The notes beneath the pieces are model-generated. The model saw only the letters and a program-made list of their open reading frames with translations. It had not been told where the DNA came from and did not search any database. The position numbers were made by a program, and so were the translations under genes. Below are positions 9,275 through 17,101 of a stretch of DNA of 64,000 nucleotides, piece after piece. The stretch is from Paenibacillus sp. SYP-B3998 (GTDB lineage Bacteria; Bacillota; Bacilli; Paenibacillales; NBRC-103111), in contig NZ_JAAIKC010000002.1 of NCBI RefSeq assembly GCF_010820665.1, positions 124,001-188,000 of the forward strand, in the 5' to 3' direction. Position 1 is the first letter of the stretch, and every line of letters begins with the position of its first letter.

Positions 9275-9706
9275 TTAATCCCCTTGTTGCCATAACTGCT
9301 GGACTTGACTAGAAATACGCATTTTTAATTCCTTAGCATTGCTCGTCCACTCTTGCTTATCAACGACGATTATCAGGTCGGTCTGCTCTGTCTTCCACTC
9401 AACAGCTTCTTTATGTATAGAGAGCACGATTACATATCGAAATCCAGCATGTTTCAATTGACGACTTATGGCTTCCAATTGTTCCTTCATATGAAGGCCT
9501 GTCACATAATGAAGTGCTGGGTAAGTCACTACCCTTCCCTTAAAAGGGATCTCGATGGTTTCCAAGGCGTCTCGAAGATCTTCTAATGCAGTTGTTGTCT
9601 GTATGGGATCCTCGAAACCTTTCAGTCCAGTTAGCGGCAGTAAACATGTGTCCAAATACGGCTTAAGATCCGACCATTGTTCTTTCTCAATTTCACTAAA
9701 TTTCAT
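9275..9706 (-). CDS. ypiF: DUF2487 family protein YpiF
   Basis: A 143-residue soluble protein of the DUF2487/YpiF family, which sits upstream of qcrA in Bacillus genomes. It has an alternating helix-strand pattern with IVVDKQEW near residue 113 and no membrane segment. The function is not known, although synteny suggests a link to the cytochrome complex. About 280 bases separate it from qcrA, and a separate qcr promoter lies in that gap. Confidence 0.8.
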   Translation of the reverse strand: MKFSEIEKEQWSDLKPYLDTCLLPLTGLKGFEDPIQTTTALEDLRDALETIEIPFKGRVVTYPALHYVTGLHMKEQLEAISRQLKHAGFRYVIVLSIHKEAVEWKTEQTDLIIVVDKQEWTSNAKELKMRISSQVQQLWQQGD

Positions 9707-9730
9707 GCAGCGGCCCTCCCCTATCTTTTA

Positions 9731-9766
9731 CAAAAGAAGAGCTTGCTATGTAAGTTAGCAAGCTCT
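9731..9766 (-). terminator. Terminator after the LCP family gene
   Basis: A perfect 11-bp stem, AGAGCTTGCTA/TAGCAAGCTCT with a 7-base loop, is followed on the minus strand by TCTTTTG, ten bases past the LCP stop. Confidence 0.78.
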
Positions 9767-9776
9767 AAGTGATACT

Positions 9777-10793
9777 TTAATTCGTCATTCCCTCACTGTC
9801 AATTGAAATAGCCGATTGTTTACGAAGAGCACGTAGCGCTTGCTCCAAATCCTGCTGTTTAATAACGACATATGGACTTTCCCACTCACCTTTCAAATGA
9901 ATGTAATTTACATTGGCTGGCTTAATCGCTCTATATGAGCTTGTGAAATTGCGAAGTTCATCTGCTGGAATATCCGTTTTCACGGAATTTCCGATAATGT
10001 CAAACATTTTTCCCCATGCCGTAAGCCCATTTAATGAAGTAAGCTGTTCGAGCAATTGATTGAGGACGAGTTGTTCTCTTTGATTTCGTTCCAAATCTGA
10101 TGACTCCGCAGTCCCTAAATTCGATTTACGATATCTAATGAAGTCCAAGACTTGCTTACCGTCCAGATGTTGAATCCCTTTGTCCAAATGAATATTCGTA
10201 CCATCGCTAACATCTTCATATCTCATATTCATATCGACTTGAACTGTCATTCCACCCAGCTGATCGATCATTTTTCGAAATCCATCAAAATTAATAACCG
10301 CCATATAATCAATAGGCACTTTATATAGATGGCTGAATAACTTCTTCGTCTCATAAATCGCTGTTGCTTTATTTTTATTCGAGTAATACGCGTAGAAATA
10401 ATTAGCTTTATGCGAATTCTCTAATCCAGACTCCTCTGCTTTTACTTCTAAATCCCTGGGAATTGAAACAACCGTTGCTTGGTGCGAAATGGGGTTGACA
10501 CTGAATAACATCATCACATCCGTATTCAGTGACCCTTCGCTCCCTTCACGCTCATCAATCGCGGTTAACAAGAACGTAAGTGGCTCATCGATCAGATTTG
10601 TTGTTTGTTGAAGTGAAACCATGTTTTTGGTTTTTTGCAATGTCTTAGGCGCAGCTATCTGGTCTATCGTTTGATTCAATTTATTGTATAAATAGAGCGC
10701 ATAAACCGACCCAGAGCCAATCAGTAACCCTGTAAGCACTAAAAATGCGATGAATGCGCGGCGCCATTGAGGCTTCCAAAATTTCATTTTCAT
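9777..10793 (-). CDS. LytR-CpsA-Psr (LCP) family cell-wall polymer ligase
   Basis: LCP proteins attach anionic polymers such as teichoic acids to peptidoglycan. A cytoplasmic start and one transmembrane segment (residues about 13-35) precede the extracellular LCP domain. The domain has conserved SIPRDLEV, LDFIRYRKSN and DLERNQREQLVL, which hold the arginines and aspartates that bind the polyprenyl pyrophosphate. At 338 residues it is typical. The gene is flanked by terminators, so it is probably transcribed alone. Confidence 0.92.
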   Translation of the reverse strand: MKMKFWKPQWRRAFIAFLVLTGLLIGSGSVYALYLYNKLNQTIDQIAAPKTLQKTKNMVSLQQTTNLIDEPLTFLLTAIDEREGSEGSLNTDVMMLFSVNPISHQATVVSIPRDLEVKAEESGLENSHKANYFYAYYSNKNKATAIYETKKLFSHLYKVPIDYMAVINFDGFRKMIDQLGGMTVQVDMNMRYEDVSDGTNIHLDKGIQHLDGKQVLDFIRYRKSNLGTAESSDLERNQREQLVLNQLLEQLTSLNGLTAWGKMFDIIGNSVKTDIPADELRNFTSSYRAIKPANVNYIHLKGEWESPYVVIKQQDLEQALRALRKQSAISIDSEGMTN

Positions 10794-10891
10794 ATTCGTT
10801 CTCCTCGTGTTCTATTATCATCGTACATCTAATTGACGAAGGATAATACGAATTAGTTCTCTTTTTGGAAGTACAATCAGTTACTCGGCAT

Positions 10892-10926
10892 AAAAAAGGC
10901 ACGTGAATTAGCTTCACATGCCTTTT
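10892..10926 (-). terminator. Terminator after the IDEAL-domain gene
   Basis: On the minus strand AAAGGCATGTGAA pairs with TTCACGTGCCTTT (one mismatch), followed by a T run. Confidence 0.75.
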
Positions 10927-10961
10927 CAGACGAACAAATGGAAGGTGCCAGTTATTATGCA

Positions 10962-11150
10962 CTAACCCAAAGATTGCAAGATTTTCAGCTCTGATGTAAG
11001 GGCTAGAAACGTTTCTTGATCCCCCATTGCTAAAGCACAGTCAATCTCTTTATAGAGATTTTCCTCTTTATATTTGCGAATAGCATCGTCCCATACGATC
11101 TCCGCGAGAAGTGCCAACAGCGCATCATTAGATACATTCATTTTTCCCAT
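10962..11150 (-). CDS. IDEAL domain protein
   Basis: A 62-residue protein whose second half is an IDEAL domain: KEIDCALAMGDQETFLALTSEL carries the family pattern around residues 33-54. IDEAL domains occur at the C-terminus of YpiB and in ComK-type regulators and mediate protein contacts. Synteny suggests it stands in for the end of YpiB, but the YpiB N-terminal part is absent. GGAGGT seven bases before the ATG at 11150 decides this start over a TTG upstream. Confidence 0.78.
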   Translation of the reverse strand: MGKMNVSNDALLALLAEIVWDDAIRKYKEENLYKEIDCALAMGDQETFLALTSELKILQSLG

Positions 11151-11342
11151 AGGACCTACCTCCAAATGTTGTCCGCGGTTTGTAAGGAGCTTCTATTTTC
11201 GTCGTAAATATTCATTTAGCAACTCATCAAGTATGTGCGATATGCATGTATGCTCCTACTAAAGCATATTCACATGATCCCCTACCGTTTCCTGCAATCG
11301 CCCTCTTCGGAAGGAATGTGTCTTTACCTAGTTCTCCGCGTT

Positions 11343-12494
11343 TCAAAAACCTTTTATCGTGCCTCGTTGATCTAGCATATATACGATTTTGTCATCCTCA
11401 GTCACATAGGTTCCTTGAATGACGCTGCTTCCAAGCTTGCTGACTTGTACGACTTTGCCATGTTCCTCATCTTCACCAATTCGAATTAAGCCCAAATGCA
11501 TCATCATCTGCAAAAGGCGTTGTTCGAATATGGACTCCGAAGTATCGTAATAAAACGGCTTAATGAGCTTGCAGAGCACTTCACCGAGCGATGCTGTTGT
11601 TACCCATTGACTTCCTAAACGGTCTATCCAATGCGAGAGAGCTTGTACATTAGGAATCGCATTCTTATAGAGTCGTAGCCAAAATCGATAAACCTCAGCA
11701 AAATTTTCTTTTTGCCCATCCTGCAATCTCACTTTCCCTAAATGGGTCAACTGGAGTTCTTGTGCTTGTTCAGTAATAAGCTGGTGGTAATAGCAGTAGT
11801 CATAGATGAGTGAGAATCGATTGGGGTATTCCTTAAACAAGCGACCATATCCAAACCGCCAAGCTCCTTTAAGCACCATCTCTTCTTGAACAGACATTCT
11901 TTCAAGGATTTGTTGGAGTTGTCGCTTATACATGGTTCCTTCGCTAGTCAACGGAACTTCCCGCTGCGCAGCGACATAAGTCAAGAATTGGTAAATGTCA
12001 TCAACGATTAGCAATTGTTCATCACAATAAACGCTAGGTTCTCTGGCGAGGTGCAACGTCACTCTAAATTGGCTTGTTAGAACATCGTTAAATCTTTTTT
12101 TTAAGTCTTTTGGAACATGGTACAAATACTTTGTTTGCTGAGAGTACCCATTAAATAACCAACCTAGACTCTTAAATTTGCTAATCATCTCGCGCGGATT
12201 CCACTCTCCCTTCTCGGATTTATAGAATCTCGACTGTTGAACTCTAGCGACTAGCTCTTCCAAACTAAAGGCATTTCGCTGATCAAAGAGCAAAGAATTA
12301 AGAAACCGAATGTCTTCCAGATTCAAGCTGTGAACATGCTTCTCAAAAATCTCTCTACGGAGCGCTGTGCTTAAAATAGACTGAATCAAATCATTCTTGG
12401 AATGACCGTTACATTCGCATTCATAGGTTTGGGCAATTCTACTCAATTCATGGATATCGGCATAGCTGAGCATATCCGCTAGGTTCATTTCCAT
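11343..12494 (-). CDS. Uncharacterised 383-residue protein
   Basis: I do not recognise this gene. It encodes a soluble, mainly helical protein with no signal peptide. The N-terminal 100 residues, including MLSYADIHELSRIAQTY and HSLNLEDIRFLNSLLF, look like the helical scaffold that precedes winged-helix modules in some helicase-associated proteins. The C-terminus (VQVSKLGSSVIQGTY) could be a small beta wing. That comparison is inference only. GGGGGG lies before the ATG at 12494. It is separated from the phosphatase gene by a terminator. Confidence 0.7.
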   Translation of the reverse strand: MEMNLADMLSYADIHELSRIAQTYECECNGHSKNDLIQSILSTALRREIFEKHVHSLNLEDIRFLNSLLFDQRNAFSLEELVARVQQSRFYKSEKGEWNPREMISKFKSLGWLFNGYSQQTKYLYHVPKDLKKRFNDVLTSQFRVTLHLAREPSVYCDEQLLIVDDIYQFLTYVAAQREVPLTSEGTMYKRQLQQILERMSVQEEMVLKGAWRFGYGRLFKEYPNRFSLIYDYCYYHQLITEQAQELQLTHLGKVRLQDGQKENFAEVYRFWLRLYKNAIPNVQALSHWIDRLGSQWVTTASLGEVLCKLIKPFYYDTSESIFEQRLLQMMMHLGLIRIGEDEEHGKVVQVSKLGSSVIQGTYVTEDDKIVYMLDQRGTIKGF

Positions 12495-12582
12495 CTCAAA
12501 GCCCCCCAGTTGCGAAGCTTACAGCTCCATAGTTTCTAGTAACCATTATGGGATTATTTACCGAAAATATTCCAAGATACAT

Positions 12583-12621
12583 AAAAAAAAGCACTGTTCA
12601 CAAAGCGAACAGTGCTTTTTT
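12583..12621. terminator. Bidirectional terminator downstream of the histidine phosphatase
   Basis: A perfect stem AAGCACTGTTC/GAACAGTGCTT with flanking A and T runs sits nine bases after the phosphatase stop. Confidence 0.9.
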
Positions 12622-12629
12622 CTATAGAT

Positions 12630-13211
12630 TCATGACAATTCAATATTTAAATGCTTCAAACAATTATATCTTTCTAATTCCCATGAATTATTTTTACGCA
12701 GCAGAATCGTCAATGAAGTATTTTGCAAGAATTCGACATGCTCCATTTGTAGTCCTCTAAGCACTTGTACAATGAATCCGCCATGGGAGATTAATAGCAG
12801 TCTCTCAATCGGATATTGAAGAACTAGCTCGCCTTCCAATTGTGACCAGCGTGCAAACAGCTCGGCATCTGTTTCTTGCCCCAGATTTTGCAGCTTCCAA
12901 TCAGCGCCCCAGCGCTCTTCCCGCTCCGCTACCGTGGTTCCTTCAACTTGCCCATATTTACGTTCACGCAACCTAGCGTCCGTTCCAAGAAATGGAATAC
13001 CGGACAATTTAGAGACAATTTGACCAGTCTCCTCTGCCCTTCTCAAATCACTTGTGATAATCCCAGTCCACTGTTCATTGGCTAATCGGAGTCCTAGCTG
13101 TTTGGCCTGCTCTCGCCCCTCTTGCGTTAATTCTGTATCCAGCTGCCCTTGCAGCTTCCCCAATCGATTCCACTCTGTACTTCCATGTCGAATAAATCCA
13201 ATCGTAGTCAT
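12630..13211 (-). CDS. Histidine phosphatase family protein (phosphoglycerate-mutase-like)
   Basis: A 193-residue branch-1 histidine phosphatase. The catalytic FIRHGSTEWN is at residues 5-14, LRERKYGQVEG contains the acid residue, and LLISHGGFI holds the second histidine. The substrate cannot be told from sequence: candidates include phosphoglycerate and alpha-ribazole phosphate. The ATG at 13211 follows GGAGGG by six bases and starts exactly at the conserved core, so it was preferred to the ATG at 13265. Confidence 0.87.
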   Translation of the reverse strand: MTTIGFIRHGSTEWNRLGKLQGQLDTELTQEGREQAKQLGLRLANEQWTGIITSDLRRAEETGQIVSKLSGIPFLGTDARLRERKYGQVEGTTVAEREERWGADWKLQNLGQETDAELFARWSQLEGELVLQYPIERLLLISHGGFIVQVLRGLQMEHVEFLQNTSLTILLRKNNSWELERYNCLKHLNIELS

Positions 13212-13238
13212 GACTACCCTCCATGTGTCTATAGTAAA

Positions 13239-13262
13239 AGAAAAATGCTCCTTTCGGAGCAT
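13239..13262 (-). terminator. Terminator after the sigma/anti-sigma operon
   Basis: ATGCTCC/GGAGCAT stem with a four-base loop, then TTTTTCTTTT on the minus strand, touching the anti-sigma stop codon. Confidence 0.85.
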
Positions 13263-13891
13263 CATACTTTAGTTCTAGATAACCAATTCATAATTAACAT
13301 CGTACTAACTAAGCCTAGAATTGAGATGACTAGCAAATAATGTGGATACGAGTTGATCGGTCCTACATGAAAACGCAACGGCTCCATGAAGCTTGGATTC
13401 AAGCTCGCTACTGCATCCACCATTTTGTGACCGTTCATGGACTCTACTCCGCTTGATTTTAATACTTGCGGAGCTTCCAGATCAAATAGCGTATTGTCTG
13501 CTGATGCAATTGAGGACTGGGGAGAACCCTCATAGACGATGGCAAATAAAAAGCTAAACATAAATAAAGCTAAACAAAAAGCAATGACTGCCGTCAAATT
13601 TCTCCGGAATTTATAGGAGATTGCATACATACGTTCAGGTATGGGAATACGCCACGATTCATTTTCGTAAATCCGATTCATTACTTTATCTGAAACCATA
13701 GGCTCATAATCAGGGAGATCTCTGGATAAGTCTACAGAACGAATCAAGAGCATACTTTCCTCCCATATTTGAAACTCCTCAGCGCATTTCGGACAAGATG
13801 CAATATGCTTATCCACCGCGAGACGCCTCAGGTCATCATTCGGCAAATCCCAATAAACCCCAAATAATTCCTGAATGTCACTACACTTCAT
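13262..13891 (-). CDS. Membrane anti-sigma factor with zinc-finger HxxxCxxC motif
   Basis: The N-terminal 60 residues form an anti-sigma domain with HIASCPKC near residue 31, the zinc-binding motif of ZAS-type anti-sigma factors. Two hydrophobic segments follow: one near residues 97-120 (AVIAFCLALFMFSFLFAI), one near the C-terminus (YLLVISILGLVSTMLIMNW). It should hold the adjacent ECF sigma factor at the membrane until a signal arrives. It starts seven bases after the sigma stop, typical of such pairs. The extracytoplasmic loop has no recognisable sensor domain. Confidence 0.88.
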   Translation of the reverse strand: MKCSDIQELFGVYWDLPNDDLRRLAVDKHIASCPKCAEEFQIWEESMLLIRSVDLSRDLPDYEPMVSDKVMNRIYENESWRIPIPERMYAISYKFRRNLTAVIAFCLALFMFSFLFAIVYEGSPQSSIASADNTLFDLEAPQVLKSSGVESMNGHKMVDAVASLNPSFMEPLRFHVGPINSYPHYLLVISILGLVSTMLIMNWLSRTKV

Positions 13892-13898
13892 CGCTCTT

Positions 13899-14480
13899 TC
13901 ATCCCTTCGACTCTTCGAATATCGACTCATTGAAATAAGGGTCTAATTGCAACTTAACTGATGCTCTGGCTCTAAATAATAATGACTTCACCGAACTAAC
14001 CGTTTGCCCCAAAATATTGGCGATTTCTTGATAATCCATTTGGTCATATTCGCGCAAAATCAACGCTGATCTTTGCTTTTCTGGTAAGCTATTAATCGCA
14101 TTACGAACCATAGATACTTTCTCGTTCCGCAGCATAGCTTGTTCAGGCATCGCATCGTAGGAAGCATGCGGTGTTAGTCCGCTTTGTTCCAAGGAAACTT
14201 GAACACTTTTATTTTTTCGCAGCTCACTCAAAACCGTATTGCGAGCGATCGTGTACAACCACGTTGAGAAGGAAGCCTCGATTTCTCGAAATGAGTGCAG
14301 ACTGCGATAAGCTTTATAAAATGTTTCATTACAGAGATCTTCAGCCATCACTTCCATCTGCGTACTCTTCAGCATATGGAAAATAAATGCAAGGATTTTA
14401 CGCTCGTAACGACGCATAAGCTCGTTATAAAGCTGAACATTTCCATCCTTGATTTCTCTGATCAATTGGGAATCGGTCAT
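13899..14480 (-). CDS. ECF-type RNA polymerase sigma factor
   Basis: A 193-residue group 4 sigma factor. Region 2 spans about residues 15-85 and includes AEDLCNETFYKAYRSL and FSTWLYTIARNTV. Region 4 spans about residues 120-180, with LPEKQRSALILREYDQMDYQEIA and the helix-turn-helix GQTVSSVKSLLFRAR. The regulon is unknown. The ATG at 14480 follows GAGGAGGG and was chosen over one at 14528. A GCAACTTTT followed by GTAC lies on the minus strand just upstream and could be a weak self-regulated promoter, but this is uncertain. Confidence 0.93.
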   Translation of the reverse strand: MTDSQLIREIKDGNVQLYNELMRRYERKILAFIFHMLKSTQMEVMAEDLCNETFYKAYRSLHSFREIEASFSTWLYTIARNTVLSELRKNKSVQVSLEQSGLTPHASYDAMPEQAMLRNEKVSMVRNAINSLPEKQRSALILREYDQMDYQEIANILGQTVSSVKSLLFRARASVKLQLDPYFNESIFEESKG

Positions 14481-14799
14481 TACGTGGCGACCCTCCTCGC
14501 GATTCCGGGTACCACTCCGACTGCTCATACATGTTGTACTGCAGCTAGAGTGAAAAGTTGCGTTTTGTATGTAAACGAATTAGTAACTTTCTATGTAAAA
14601 GAAGTTAGTCTATAAACTTTCTTGATTCATCACAGAATTCCTGCTCAATTCGACAAATATTTGTTAAATCCACCTTTTGAATTGCCATTTGAAGGAGAAA
14701 TAACTCAGATTTTCCGCCGAAAATACTCCACTGTCAGTTACAAACAACAACGCGTCTTTTCCATTATATAATAAATTCAGGAAAATATGGTGCTTTGGA

Positions 14800-14874
14800 C
14801 AAAAAAAAACCGCCAAATCGGCGGTTGCACTTATGGTGCCATTATCGGATAGGAGTGGAGAGAAACCATACTGT
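14800..14874 (-). ncRNA. Candidate small RNA or prematurely terminated leader, about 75 nt
   Basis: A perfect sigma-A promoter starts a transcript near 14874 that ends at a strong intrinsic terminator (stem AACCGCC/GGCGGTT, then eight Ts) near 14800. Within it are a small hairpin (GCAC/GTGC) and a pyrimidine-rich single-stranded stretch, TCTCTCCACTCCTATCC. That stretch resembles the Shine-Dalgarno-binding regions of Gram-positive regulatory RNAs. The nearest downstream gene on the strand is the sigma factor, 320 bases away. It could therefore instead be an attenuated leader of the sigma operon. It contains a 12-codon ATG frame with no ribosome site. Confidence 0.6.
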
Positions 14875-14880
14875 ACTTTT

Positions 14881-14909
14881 ATTATATGTATACGGTTTCA
14901 TTTTGTCAA
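14881..14909 (-). promoter_or_regulatory. Perfect consensus sigma-A promoter of the candidate small RNA
   Basis: TTGACA at 14904-14909 and TATAAT at 14881-14886, both exact consensus on the minus strand, are separated by exactly 17 bases. Confidence 0.85.
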
Positions 14910-14936
14910 CAATTTTTTGAAAACGTTTACCAACAT

Positions 14937-14962
14937 AAAAAAAGCCCATTATGAAATGGGCT
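14937..14962 (-). terminator. Terminator overlapping the end of the deacetylase gene
   Basis: AGCCCATT/AATGGGCT stem followed by TTTTTTT on the minus strand; it overlaps the stop codon of the gene. Confidence 0.82.
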
Positions 14963-15815
14963 GTAATTGATGGCGTAAAGATTGTTTAATAAGAGAATGA
15001 ACTGTATTCCCTTGCACATAAGGAACCCCCGTATTGATACGCGGAACTTGCATGGGATCTGTATGACTCGTTGTCAGACCTGTTTTGGTTGTAAAGCCAA
15101 GTTGCACGCCATTTTGTTTCAGTAATTCAATCGTTTGACTATCAAAGCTACCAAACGGATACGCATATGCGTCAACTGCTTCAGAAGCATTTAATTCTTT
15201 AAGCTTTCGGATGCAAGTTCTTGTGTCAGTTACAATCCTTTGTTTAAACTGCTCCTCCGTCTCTACAAGCTTATCTTTCACTAATTTATTTGTAAGCATC
15301 GGCTTCCCATCCTGCATGGCATGCAGCGAGTCCGAGTGGCTTTGAAACTCAATGTTCGGATCTTCAGTTCTCATCTTTACAATTTCTTCCCTGGATAAAG
15401 AAGGAAGAAGCAGGCTGCGCAATGGGTCCTCTAAATCTTTGGTAATGACAAAATTCACTGCAGGCACTTCCATCTTCTTTAAGATTGGATAAGCATTCGT
15501 ATAGAAGCTTCTATATCCATCATCGAAAGTAATTAAGACCGCATTGTCAGGCACATCCCTTTTATTCAATAAGAATTGTCTAAATTGATCTAGAGTAATA
15601 AAATTATAGCCTCTTCGATCCAAAGCCGCTAATTGATCTTCGAAAACCTTGGTTGTAATCGTCACTCCGCCTTGCTGGTGATCATCGATGTGGTGGTAGA
15701 CAAGCACTGACACTTCTTTGGAATAAAACACTTCATTCTCACGAATAGAAAAGGGAAAAAAGTTGACAAAAATAATTAAAATAAGTAAAGCAGGTTTCCA
15801 TATTGCTCGCATCAT
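14949..15815 (-). CDS. Exported polysaccharide deacetylase (NodB-like)
   Basis: An extracytoplasmic carbohydrate esterase 4 enzyme that probably deacetylates peptidoglycan or another surface polysaccharide. A signal anchor covers residues about 7-22. The NodB core has LITFDDGYRSF (metal Asp), FQSHSDSLHAM (His ligand region) and YAYPFGSFDSQ. YHHIDDHQQGG near the start is typical of the PgdA/YheN-type subgroup. ATG at 15815 follows GGTGGGG. Bounded by terminators on both sides, it is transcribed alone. Confidence 0.88.
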   Translation of the reverse strand: MMRAIWKPALLILIIFVNFFPFSIRENEVFYSKEVSVLVYHHIDDHQQGGVTITTKVFEDQLAALDRRGYNFITLDQFRQFLLNKRDVPDNAVLITFDDGYRSFYTNAYPILKKMEVPAVNFVITKDLEDPLRSLLLPSLSREEIVKMRTEDPNIEFQSHSDSLHAMQDGKPMLTNKLVKDKLVETEEQFKQRIVTDTRTCIRKLKELNASEAVDAYAYPFGSFDSQTIELLKQNGVQLGFTTKTGLTTSHTDPMQVPRINTGVPYVQGNTVHSLIKQSLRHQLQPIS

Positions 15816-15862
15816 CAAGTTCGCCCCACCATAATAGTAATATGTATATAACAGCAGATGTC

Positions 15863-15891
15863 ATTATAGCATAAGATTTTTTTTTTGAGAA
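15863..15891 (-). promoter_or_regulatory. Probable promoter of the deacetylase gene
   Basis: An extended -10 (TGCTATAAT) lies 17 bases from a weak -35 TTCTCA on the minus strand, about 50 bases before the gene. Confidence 0.5.
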
Positions 15892-15909
15892 TCACAATCA
15901 CTTAACAAT

Positions 15910-15968
15910 AAAAAGAGCTGACCGCTTCTTCTTTTTTAAAGAAAAAAAGGAAGCGACCAGCTCTTTTA
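15910..15968. terminator. Large bidirectional terminator after tyrA
   Basis: Outer arms AAAAGAGCTG/CAGCTCTTTT enclose a second GCTTC/GAAGC pairing. A and T runs on both sides let it work in either direction. Confidence 0.85.
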
Positions 15969-15983
15969 GTCAATCTTTTCATT

Positions 15984-17072
15984 CTATACATGAATGGCAT
16001 ACTCTTGTTTAAGCAGCTCAGAGGCACGATCTGCATCTTCCTGATTCCGGAAAGAAAGCCGTAACACACCTGGAACATCCTCGCGGCTCTCAATGATCTG
16101 AATATTACTCAAATTAATTTTTCCATTACCAAGTAAAGTTGTAATTTGACCGATAATCCCAGGATGATCGGGAATATCGACATAAATATCATATAGAGAA
16201 GTAATCATGCCTTTTCTACGCTCTGGAAGTTGACTACGGAATTCACCTGCGATTCGGAATTGCTCCGCTATTCCTTCGCCGTCACCGCTTTCCAGCAATT
16301 CAATAAAGCGTGAAATCTCCAGATTCCAATCCTTGATCAATCGAAGCAATACTTCACGATTATTCACAAGAATATCTCGCCAAATCATCGGCTCACTGGA
16401 AGCAATTCTCGTAATGTCTCTGAAACCGCCCGCGGCCAAATTCTGATAAAGCGGGTTTGTAGCATTATAGCCCCTTACCTGATTAACCAACGCTACGGCT
16501 ATAATATGTGGTAAATGACTGATAGCGCCTACGATATCATCGTGCTCGCGAGCTCCTACTTGTACAATTTGAGCCTTCGTAGACTTGAGCAAAGAAGCTA
16601 ATCGGTCTACTTCCACTTGCGGAGTTCCACTTGCGGGTGTGAGAACGTAAAAAGCATTCTCGAACAAATGAGATGATGCGGCCTCCACCCCATGTCTCTC
16701 TGAACCAGCCATCGGATGGCCGCCAATGAAATGAACTCCCTCAATATTTATAGAAGCTGCGCTCTCGGTAATAGATCCCTTGGTGCTCCCCACATCTGTA
16801 ATGATGCAGCCTTGCTTCAAAGGAAGCTCTGCTAGCTGCCTCAGATAAGCATCAAGCATGCCTACGGGTACACAGAGGAAAATATAATCTGCTCCCTCTA
16901 CCGCTTCTCTCATAGACGTCGTAGCCACATCTACGACATTGCGCTTAAGCAGCTTTTCTACAGACTTAGGATTAGGTGAATGGCCGACAACTGTATATTC
17001 TGGTTTACCTTTATAGCATAGAGCAAGTGATCCACCGATCAGCCCTACGCCAAATATCGCTATTTTCATCAT
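15984..17072 (-). CDS. tyrA: Prephenate dehydrogenase
   Basis: TyrA oxidatively decarboxylates prephenate to 4-hydroxyphenylpyruvate for tyrosine synthesis. The NAD-binding GVGLIGGSLAL starts at residue 8. The catalytic region has GGHPMAGSERHGVEAA near residue 120. A C-terminal ACT domain (residues about 290-362, including DHPGIIGQITTLLG) is the likely site of tyrosine feedback. It follows hisC by 29 bases and ends the hisC-tyrA unit. In B. subtilis aroA (EPSP synthase) would come next, but here it is absent. Confidence 0.96.
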   Translation of the reverse strand: MMKIAIFGVGLIGGSLALCYKGKPEYTVVGHSPNPKSVEKLLKRNVVDVATTSMREAVEGADYIFLCVPVGMLDAYLRQLAELPLKQGCIITDVGSTKGSITESAASINIEGVHFIGGHPMAGSERHGVEAASSHLFENAFYVLTPASGTPQVEVDRLASLLKSTKAQIVQVGAREHDDIVGAISHLPHIIAVALVNQVRGYNATNPLYQNLAAGGFRDITRIASSEPMIWRDILVNNREVLLRLIKDWNLEISRFIELLESGDGEGIAEQFRIAGEFRSQLPERRKGMITSLYDIYVDIPDHPGIIGQITTLLGNGKINLSNIQIIESREDVPGVLRLSFRNQEDADRASELLKQEYAIHV

Positions 17073-17101
17073 GAAATCAACCTTTTATCCTTTAAATTAG
17101 G

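Noticed and set aside
9096-9293. 65-codon frame between ypiF and qcrA on the minus strand
   Set aside because: It overlaps the ypiF end and runs through the qcr promoter; composition is not coding-like and there is no good ribosome site.
14831-14869. 12-codon ATG frame in the candidate small RNA
   Set aside because: It begins about five bases from the predicted transcript start with no Shine-Dalgarno sequence; left as non-coding.
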